Positions 5,969-11,468 of a stretch of DNA of 11,468 nt are shown here, piece after piece. Location: assembly GCA_943324415.2 (NCBI GenBank), contig CALPLN020000048.1, positions 1 to 11,468 of the forward strand. The letters are read 5' to 3'. Numbering within the stretch: the stretch's first letter is position 1; each line of letters opens with the position of its first letter. Below the pieces are notes generated by a model. That model worked only from the letters and a program-made list of their open reading frames with translations. It had not been told where the DNA came from and did no database searches. Position numbers and translations under genes: made by a program. The DNA is from Sediminibacterium ginsengisoli (lineage in GTDB: Bacteria > Bacteroidota > Bacteroidia > Chitinophagales > Chitinophagaceae).

Positions 5969-7363
5969 ATGTCAGCCGAATTAGAAGATGAAATCATATT
6001 GTCAGAAGTTTTTTTAGAGATCCTCTCTAAAGAAGACATGCCTTTATTAAAGGAATTCCTGGATGAGCAAAACATCAGTGATGTGGTGGAGCTTATCAAT
6101 GAATTTCCTCAACATGAGGGCCTGATTATTGATACCATGACCGTTCATCGCGCTGTAAGTGTTTTCAAATTGTTGGACATCAACCAACAAAAGGATATCA
6201 TCAAAGGATTGCCTGCAAGAAAGACAGCTAAGATCTTAAATGAATTGCCTCCAGATGACCGTACTGACTTTTTTGAAGAATTGCCAAAAGCGGCCATAAG
6301 AGACCTTATCAAATTATTGGATCCTGAGGAACGCAAGATTACATTGTCCTTACTGGGTTATCCAGAAGATTCAGTTGGTCGTATGATGACCCCGGATTAT
6401 GTGTATGTCTATCCCCATTATACAGTGGCCCAAGTTTTAGACAATATCAGAAAATACGGAAAAAACTCAGAGACCATTGACGTTATTTATATTATTGACG
6501 AATTGGGTTGCTTGGTGGATGATATTAGAATTAGGGATTTATTACTAGCAAAGCCAAACGATGTAGTCAAAGACATTATCGATGGCAGGTATGTTGCACT
6601 GAATGTGTATGACGACCAAGAGCATGCTAGTCAGGTGTTTAAAATGAACAACAGAGTTGCGATACCGGTAGTGGATGACAACGACGTATTATTAGGTATT
6701 GTCACCATTGATGATATTTTATGGGTAACGAATGAAGAGTTCAGTGAGGATATGCAAAAAATGGGAGGTACCGAAGCGTTGAACGAACCCTATTTGGATA
6801 TCTCCATTTTTAAGTTGTTTAAAAAAAGAATCACTTGGTTGGTCGTATTATTTTTAGGTGAGATGTTGACTGCAACAGCGATGGGTTATTTTGAAGGAGA
6901 GATAGCCAAGGTCATTGTGTTGACCACATTCATTCCATTAATTCTGTCAAGTGGCGGTAACACTGGATCTCAAGCCTCGACACTTATTATACAAGCCATG
7001 TCCATCGGTGAAATCACCATTGAGGATTGGTGGAAAATTTTAAGAAGAGAAATTTTAAGTGGATTATTATTAGGCATCGTGTTGGGTATCATTGGCTTTT
7101 TTAGAGTCATGGTATGGCATTATATTTCTCCTGGATTTTATGGTGATCATTGGATATTGATTGCTAGTACAATTGGCTTAACCCTTGTAGGCGTAGTAAT
7201 TTGGGGGACCATTACAGGTTCCATGCTACCAATGGTCTTAAAAAGACTAGGAGCCGATCCTGCTGTTTCTTCTGCCCCATTTGTGGCCACATTGGTAGAT
7301 GTAACCGCGATCCTTATTTATTTTGGTCTAGCATTTTTATTCTTGCAAGGAACCCTGCTTTAA
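5969..7363 (+). CDS. mgtE: Magnesium channel/transporter MgtE
   Basis: 464 residues, standard length. The order of domains is the MgtE pattern: an acidic helical N-domain (about 1-130, with repeated LNELPPDDRTDFFEELP-type helices), a pair of CBS domains (about 138-255, including MMTPDYVYVYP and RVAIPVVDDNDVLLGIVTIDD), a plug helix, and a membrane domain of five helices from about 288 to the C-terminus. The pore signature IPLILSSGGNTGSQAST (322-338) and the last-helix stretch DPAVSSAPFVATLVD (430-444) are intact; Asp444 is the likely counterpart of the pore Mg2+ ligand described in the Thermus enzyme. It is an inner-membrane, Mg2+-gated Mg2+ channel: the cytoplasmic acidic and CBS domains sense Mg2+ and close the pore. 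The 5' region is short and holds no Mg2+ riboswitch; TAAATTGC lies 5 bases before the ATG as a weak -7-like box. The 3' end overlaps the opposing acetyltransferase gene by 50 bp. Confidence 0.95.
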   Translation: MSAELEDEIILSEVFLEILSKEDMPLLKEFLDEQNISDVVELINEFPQHEGLIIDTMTVHRAVSVFKLLDINQQKDIIKGLPARKTAKILNELPPDDRTDFFEELPKAAIRDLIKLLDPEERKITLSLLGYPEDSVGRMMTPDYVYVYPHYTVAQVLDNIRKYGKNSETIDVIYIIDELGCLVDDIRIRDLLLAKPNDVVKDIIDGRYVALNVYDDQEHASQVFKMNNRVAIPVVDDNDVLLGIVTIDDILWVTNEEFSEDMQKMGGTEALNEPYLDISIFKLFKKRITWLVVLFLGEMLTATAMGYFEGEIAKVIVLTTFIPLILSSGGNTGSQASTLIIQAMSIGEITIEDWWKILRREILSGLLLGIVLGIIGFFRVMVWHYISPGFYGDHWILIASTIGLTLVGVVIWGTITGSMLPMVLKRLGADPAVSSAPFVATLVDVTAILIYFGLAFLFLQGTLL

Positions 7364-7937
7364 TCATAGGCCACTCGGCTTTTAGCATGCTTAATACAAT
7401 GGAGTCACGTCTTGTGCCATCACTAGTGGGTAGATGATTTCGCAGTATCCCTTCAACCGTACAGCCAATTTTTTGCATCGCTGCAATACTTCTTTTATTT
7501 CTATTGTCTGCGCGAAATTCTACTCGCTCAAAGCCAATTGTTTCAAACGCAAAATTTAAGAGTAAAAATTTACAGTGTTCATTCAACCCTGTACCCCAAG
7601 TACTTTCACTATACCAAGTATATCCTAGCAGCGTGCTGCCAAAATTCAATTGTACATCATACAATCTAGTAGTCCCCACATACTTATTTTGTAATTTATC
7701 AAAGACAATAAATGCATAGGCCGACTTGAGTTTCCTAGCTTCAATAGCAGCTAAAATGTATTGTTCTAAATCTAGCTCAGTTTCGATGGGCGTCAATGCG
7801 TAGGTCCATAGCGCTGGTTCTGCTTTGACATAAGAAGACAGCAAAACCGCATCTTCTAGCACCAAAGGACGCAGTAATACGCGTTCGTCTTCTAAAATCA
7901 AGTCGGCTGTTGTATCAAAAACCAAGTTGGAATGCAT
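7314..7937 (-). CDS. GNAT-family N-acetyltransferase (RimJ/RimL-like)
   Basis: 207 residues. Matches the Acetyltransf_3-type GNAT pattern: VLLRPLVLEDAVLL near residue 20, a central LGYTWYSESTWGTGLNEH segment that plays the part of the acetyl-CoA pyrophosphate loop, and the closing FERVEFRADNRNKRSIAAMQKIGCTVEG-type region where the Asn-x-x-Ser and Lys-Ile-Gly motifs lie (written here as key residues of a longer stretch), followed by a family-typical GTRRDSIVLSMLKAEW end. Related proteins acetylate ribosomal protein N-termini or small-molecule amines; which applies here cannot be told. The last 16 codons plus stop lie opposite the end of mgtE, making a 50-bp tail-to-tail overlap. It diverges from glmS with 62 bases between starts. 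Confidence 0.82.
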   Translation of the reverse strand: MHSNLVFDTTADLILEDERVLLRPLVLEDAVLLSSYVKAEPALWTYALTPIETELDLEQYILAAIEARKLKSAYAFIVFDKLQNKYVGTTRLYDVQLNFGSTLLGYTWYSESTWGTGLNEHCKFLLLNFAFETIGFERVEFRADNRNKRSIAAMQKIGCTVEGILRNHLPTSDGTRRDSIVLSMLKAEWPMIKAGFLARIKMLDQNK

Positions 7938-7956
7938 ACATTAAATTATTAATGTT

Positions 7957-7964
7957 TATTTTTG
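7957..7964 (+). promoter_or_regulatory. Candidate -7 element for glmS
   Basis: TATTTTTG is a perfect TAnnTTTG box 35 bases before the glmS ATG. No clear TTG -33 element lies 19-21 bases upstream (the nearest TTG, 7927-7929, is 27 bases away), so support is partial. Confidence 0.3.
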
Positions 7965-7999
7965 CTTAAATTATTGAATAAAGTTCAAATCATCAAAAT

Positions 8000-9838
8000 A
8001 TGTGTGGAATCGTAGGTTATATTGGTCATAGAGAAGCTTATCCGGTTGTAATCAAAGGATTGAGAAGATTGGAATACCGTGGTTATGATAGTACAGGTGT
8101 TGCCATCATTCAAGATGGAGGTTTACAAGTGCATAAAAAGAAAGGTAAAGTAGCTGAATTAGAAGAGTCCGTAGTTGGTAAAAATTTACATAGTCATATT
8201 GCGATAGGACACACAAGATGGGCAACCCATGGCGAACCTTCTGACCGCAATGCACATCCACACTTATCTAACAATGGCCGCTTGGCGATGTTACACAATG
8301 GCATCATTGAGAATTACACACAAATTAAAACTGAGCTACTTTCTAAAGGGTATACTTTTAAAAGTGATACCGATACAGAAGTGCTATTGAATTTCATACA
8401 AGACATACAAGATAACAACAATAGCAATTTAGAAGAAGCATTGCGTATTGCCTTAAAGAGAATTGTGGGTGCTTACTGTATCTTATTAATTGACCAAGAA
8501 GACCCCGAAACAATCATCGCTGCGCGTAAAGGAAGTCCATTGGTGATTGGCATTGGAAAAAATGAACACTTTCTAGCAAGTGACGCCTCTCCTATTATTG
8601 AATACACAAAAGAAGTTGTGTATGTCAATGATTATGAGATTGCCATTGTAAAAAAGGATGAATTGATTTTGAAAAATTTAGGAAACGAGAAACAAACTCC
8701 ATTTATACAAAAATTGGATATGGAATTGGCAGCAATTGAAAAAGGCGGCTATGACCATTTTATGTTGAAAGAAATTTTTGAGCAACCCGCAACCATTTTT
8801 GATTGTCTAAGAGGTAGATTACTTCAAGAGCAACAGCAAATTATCATGGCAGGTGTAGACAATCATTTAGAGGCATTGACAAAAGCATCTAGAATCATGA
8901 TAGTTGCTTGCGGAACAAGTTGGCATGCTGGATTGGTTGCCGAATATATGATTGAAGAATTATGTCGCATCCCAGTCGAAGTGGAATACGCTTCGGAATT
9001 CAGGTATCGCAATCCGGTCATTCATCCAGGTGATGTGATTATTGCCATTTCACAAAGTGGAGAAACTGCGGATACCTTAGTCGCATTAGAAAGTGCCAAA
9101 GAAAAAGGCGCCTTCATTTTTGGTGTCGTGAACGCTGTTGGAAGTAGCATAGCACGCTTGAGTCACGCAGGCGCATACACCCATGCAGGTCCAGAAATTG
9201 GCGTAGCTAGTACAAAGGCCTTCACAGGTCAGTTGGCGGTTTTAACAATGATGGCATTGAAAATTGCTAAAGCTAAAGGCAGCATTTCTGACGAACGTTA
9301 TGTGCACTTACTAAATGAATTGGCATCAGTTCCGGAAAAAGTAAAAGAAATATTAGCAGATACTTCGAAAATCGAAGCCATTGCGCAACAATATAAAGAC
9401 GCTAAAGATTTTCTATACTTAGGAAGAGGTTATAATTTTCCAATTGCCCTAGAAGGAGCGTTGAAATTAAAAGAGATTACCTATATCCACGCAGAGGGTT
9501 ATCCTGCAGCTGAGATGAAACACGGACCAATTGCTTTGGTAGATGAACATCTCCCAGTTGTTTTTGTGGCCACTAAGGATTTGTACTATGAAAAAGTAGT
9601 ATCTAATATACAAGAGATCAAAGCAAGAAAAGGACAAATCATTGCAGTAGCTTCTGCTGGGGATGTGGTCTTACCAACCATGTCAGATAATGTGATGTTT
9701 GTCCCTGATATAGACGAAGTGATTGCTCCTTTATTAAGTGTCATCCCCTTACAATTGCTGAGTTACTATGTAGGTGTGGCTAAAGGCATTGATGTGGATA
9801 AGCCAAGAAACTTAGCCAAGTCGGTTACGGTGGAATAG
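8000..9838 (+). CDS. glmS: Glutamine--fructose-6-phosphate aminotransferase (isomerizing)
   Basis: 612 residues, full length. GlmS makes glucosamine-6-phosphate from fructose-6-phosphate and glutamine, the entry to peptidoglycan and LPS amino sugars. It begins MCGIVGYIG, so Cys2 becomes the N-terminal nucleophile of the Ntn glutaminase domain (about 2-225), with GHTRWATHG (70-78), HNGIIENY (99-106) and SDTDTE (122-127). Two SIS domains follow: one with CGTSWHAG (304-311) and SQSGETADT (351-359), the second with EGALKLKE (485-492) and HAEG (497-500). The C-terminus is the conserved DKPRNLAKSVTVE that closes the active site. No ribosome site is evident, and no glmS ribozyme fits in the 62-base upstream gap. 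A single-gene unit followed by an 86-base gap before the alkB-like gene. Confidence 0.97.
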   Translation: MCGIVGYIGHREAYPVVIKGLRRLEYRGYDSTGVAIIQDGGLQVHKKKGKVAELEESVVGKNLHSHIAIGHTRWATHGEPSDRNAHPHLSNNGRLAMLHNGIIENYTQIKTELLSKGYTFKSDTDTEVLLNFIQDIQDNNNSNLEEALRIALKRIVGAYCILLIDQEDPETIIAARKGSPLVIGIGKNEHFLASDASPIIEYTKEVVYVNDYEIAIVKKDELILKNLGNEKQTPFIQKLDMELAAIEKGGYDHFMLKEIFEQPATIFDCLRGRLLQEQQQIIMAGVDNHLEALTKASRIMIVACGTSWHAGLVAEYMIEELCRIPVEVEYASEFRYRNPVIHPGDVIIAISQSGETADTLVALESAKEKGAFIFGVVNAVGSSIARLSHAGAYTHAGPEIGVASTKAFTGQLAVLTMMALKIAKAKGSISDERYVHLLNELASVPEKVKEILADTSKIEAIAQQYKDAKDFLYLGRGYNFPIALEGALKLKEITYIHAEGYPAAEMKHGPIALVDEHLPVVFVATKDLYYEKVVSNIQEIKARKGQIIAVASAGDVVLPTMSDNVMFVPDIDEVIAPLLSVIPLQLLSYYVGVAKGIDVDKPRNLAKSVTVE

Positions 9839-9846
9839 TTCAGGAA

Positions 9847-9866
9847 GGGTTGAGTTGGGTTGAATT
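9847..9866 (+). repeat. Short imperfect tandem repeat downstream of glmS
   Basis: GGGTTGAGTT followed directly by GGGTTGAATT (9 of 10 identical), 8 bases after the glmS stop. No hairpin is associated with it. Probably incidental. Confidence 0.5.
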
Positions 9867-9891
9867 GCGCGTTTATACAATCTAGCCCGCC

Positions 9892-9921
9892 TTGTATTTT
9901 GATACTTTTTTATTATATTTA
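9892..9921 (+). promoter_or_regulatory. Candidate promoter for the AlkB-like gene
   Basis: TTG (9892-9894), a 19-base spacer, then TATATTTA (9914-9921), one mismatch from TAnnTTTG. The box ends 3 bases before the ATG at 9925, the same near-leaderless geometry as the his leader promoter. Spacing is good, the final base is off, activity is inferred. Confidence 0.4.
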
Positions 9922-9924
9922 GTA

Positions 9925-10983
9925 ATGCAAAATTTTATCAAGATATTTAAATATACAACGCCATTTGTATTATACCTCTTAGGCTATTTAAGTTTTACAA
10001 AATCAGGCATTTACTGTTGGACACCCTTATTGTATGTATTTTTTACAGTTCCATTGGTTGAACTATTCATTGCCCCAAGTTCCGTTAATTTAAATGAGGC
10101 CGAAGAGGAGATGGCCAAAACGAACAAATGGTATGACATACTACTTTGGCTTATCGTACCTATTCAGTATTACTTATTATATACTTTCTTAACCAATATC
10201 GCTGGAAGTAACGCTTCTGCAGATAGTTTAGGTAGAATCATTGGTATGGGATTATTGTGTGGCACTTTCGGAATCAATGTGGCGCATGAATTAGGACACC
10301 GATCAAATAAATTTGAACAACTTTTAGCTAAATTATTACTACTTACTAGTTTGTATATGCACTTCTTTATAGAACACAATAAAGGACATCACAAACATGT
10401 TGCAACCCCTAATGACCCAAGCACCGCTAAATTCAAGCAAACAGTCTATGCATTTTGGATTCAAACATTCATTGGCACATACCTAAGTGCATGGCATATT
10501 GCAATAGATGACGCAAAAAAGAAAAAAAGAGTCCTGCCCGCCCTCTTCAATGAAATGATGCTTTTTCAATTGTTTCAAATTGGGCTACTACTGTTGATTT
10601 ATATCAATTTTGGATTCAGCATTACAATCTATTTTATCCTTGCAGCAACAATCGGTGCAATTTTACTTGAGACTGTCAATTATATTGAACATTACGGTTT
10701 ACAAAGAGAAAAAGGAGAAGGAAAATTATTCGAAAGGGTAAAACCACATCACAGCTGGAATAGCAATCATATTATAGGTCGATTAATGCTTTTTGAATTA
10801 AGTCGTCATAGTGACCATCATTATCTTGCCTCACGTAAATATCAAATCTTGAGAAACATGGATGAAGCACCTCAAATGCCTACTGGTTACCCAGGTATGA
10901 TTATTCTAGCCCTATTTCCACCTATCTGGTTTAAAATCATGCATCAACAGATGAGGAAATATAGCCTTTTGCCTAATAATTAA
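9925..10983 (+). CDS. AlkB-family membrane di-iron hydroxylase (alkane 1-monooxygenase-like)
   Basis: 352 residues from ATG 9925; the frame is open 11 codons further to a TTG, but that would place the start on the promoter candidate. All histidine boxes of the integral-membrane non-haem di-iron family are present: HELGH (121-125), EHNKGHH (150-156) and HSDHH (295-299). The AlkB-specific NYIEHYG signature (252-258) and a HSWNSNH stretch (276-282) separate it from ordinary fatty-acid desaturases. Hydrophobic helices lie at about 12-50, 71-93, 103-120, 130-148 and 205-250. AlkB enzymes hydroxylate the terminal carbon of alkanes or similar chains with O2 and need rubredoxin and a reductase; neither is in the window. 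The first box has Gly where classical AlkB has Ile or Met (HELIH), so the substrate may differ. A 35-base gap separates it from the helicase gene. Confidence 0.85.
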   Translation: MQNFIKIFKYTTPFVLYLLGYLSFTKSGIYCWTPLLYVFFTVPLVELFIAPSSVNLNEAEEEMAKTNKWYDILLWLIVPIQYYLLYTFLTNIAGSNASADSLGRIIGMGLLCGTFGINVAHELGHRSNKFEQLLAKLLLLTSLYMHFFIEHNKGHHKHVATPNDPSTAKFKQTVYAFWIQTFIGTYLSAWHIAIDDAKKKKRVLPALFNEMMLFQLFQIGLLLLIYINFGFSITIYFILAATIGAILLETVNYIEHYGLQREKGEGKLFERVKPHHSWNSNHIIGRLMLFELSRHSDHHYLASRKYQILRNMDEAPQMPTGYPGMIILALFPPIWFKIMHQQMRKYSLLPNN

Positions 10984-11018
10984 GGCTCCATTTAAAATGT
11001 CGTACCTTGCAGTCCATT

Positions 11019-11468
11019 ATGAGTACGAATTTTAAAGATCTAGGCCTTATTGAGCCTATCCTATTGGCCCTTTTCGAAGAAGGCTACACCAACCCAACAC
11101 CAATACAAGCCCAGTCAATCCCTATTATTTTAGAGGGAAAGGACCTACTTGGTTGTGCACAAACCGGCACAGGTAAAACTGCCGCTTTCACCCTTCCTAT
11201 TATCCAGTTATTGTTACAACATAAGCCTGCGGAAAAACGAAAGAAAATTAGAACATTGATTGTTACGCCTACGCGCGAATTGGCTATCCAAATTGCCGAA
11301 AATTTTGATGCATACGGAAGACATACCCCATTAAATTGCACTGTTATTTTTGGCGGCGTGGGACAAGGACCGCAAGTCACTGCATTGAGAAATGGCGTTG
11401 ATGTAGTCATTGCTACACCTGGCCGTTTATTGGATTTAATGAATCAAGGTCATCTTAGTTTAAGAGAC
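11019..11468 (+). CDS. DEAD-box ATP-dependent RNA helicase, N-terminal part only
   Basis: 150 codons from ATG 11019 to the window edge, no stop. The RecA-like domain 1 motifs appear in order: an upstream Phe (residue 5) and GYTNPTPIQ forming the Q motif (22-30), motif I AQTGTGKT (47-54), motif Ia PTRELA (84-89), a GG motif (about 112-113), and motif Ib TPGRL (133-137). The DEAD box itself falls just past the edge. The very short N-terminus before the Q motif fits the RhlE/CsdA group of bacterial helicases, which remodel structured RNA and assist ribosome assembly, often in the cold. It starts 35 bases after the AlkB-like gene on the same strand with no hairpin between; a TACCTTGC lies 8 bases before the ATG. 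Co-transcription with the upstream gene is possible but unproven. Confidence 0.93.
   Translation, partial: MSTNFKDLGLIEPILLALFEEGYTNPTPIQAQSIPIILEGKDLLGCAQTGTGKTAAFTLPIIQLLLQHKPAEKRKKIRTLIVTPTRELAIQIAENFDAYGRHTPLNCTVIFGGVGQGPQVTALRNGVDVVIATPGRLLDLMNQGHLSLRD

Noticed and set aside
7938..7999. glmS ribozyme before glmS
   Set aside because: Only 62 bases separate the divergent starts, too little for the ribozyme, and its core is not seen.
9892..9924. TTG start for the AlkB-like protein
   Set aside because: The extension adds no conserved sequence and overlaps the promoter candidate; ATG 9925 is more natural.
11084..11410. Minus-strand 108-codon frame
   Set aside because: Antisense to the helicase gene, which has motifs Q, I, Ia and Ib intact.

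Overview
The window looks like chromosomal DNA from a member of Bacteroidota, probably a freshwater or soil Chitinophagaceae-type organism. This is inferred from the moderate-to-low GC, start sites mostly without strong Shine-Dalgarno sequences, promoter candidates of the TTG / TAnnTTTG type, and the flavour of the proteins. No rRNA, tRNA, CRISPR array, transposase, integrase or phage gene is visible. Most of the content is housekeeping. The notable part is the control region at about 4.1-4.4 kb.

Layout. From 1 to 4232 everything is on the minus strand. In transcription order it reads: a 16-codon histidine-rich leader peptide, a 12-bp-stem terminator hairpin, hisG, hisD, hisC, and then the N-terminal 273 residues of an exported PQQ-type sugar dehydrogenase that runs off the left edge. 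hisG and hisD are one base apart, hisD and hisC 27 bases, and hisC and the dehydrogenase 35 bases. The leader has the parts of a classical his attenuator: four His codons within six, a rho-independent hairpin just before hisG, and an alternative pairing in which the leader stop-codon region competes for the 5' arm of the terminator.

From 4233 to 4410 is a divergent intergenic region. It holds a good promoter candidate for the his transcript. Together with the leader peptide it also holds a 20-bp inverted repeat (19/20 identical). One arm lies inside the leader peptide and the other just before the gene on the right. The arms enclose 161 bp that carry the promoter, so the segment could be invertible or could be the scar of a past rearrangement. 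This is the most unusual observation here.

From 4411 rightwards: an exported beta-propeller lactonase (+), a small SET-domain protein (-), the Mg2+ channel MgtE (+), a RimJ/RimL-like GNAT acetyltransferase (-) whose 3' end overlaps that of mgtE by 50 bp, glucosamine-6-phosphate synthase GlmS (+), an AlkB-family membrane di-iron hydroxylase (+), and the first 150 residues of a DEAD-box RNA helicase (+) that runs off the right edge.

How the genes fit together. hisG, hisD and hisC supply the first step, a late aminotransferase step and the final two oxidations of histidine synthesis. The other his genes are not in the window. The exported sugar dehydrogenase and the exported lactonase would catalyse consecutive reactions (aldose to lactone, lactone to acid) outside the cytoplasm, although they are divergently placed around the his genes. 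The rest are independent single-gene units.
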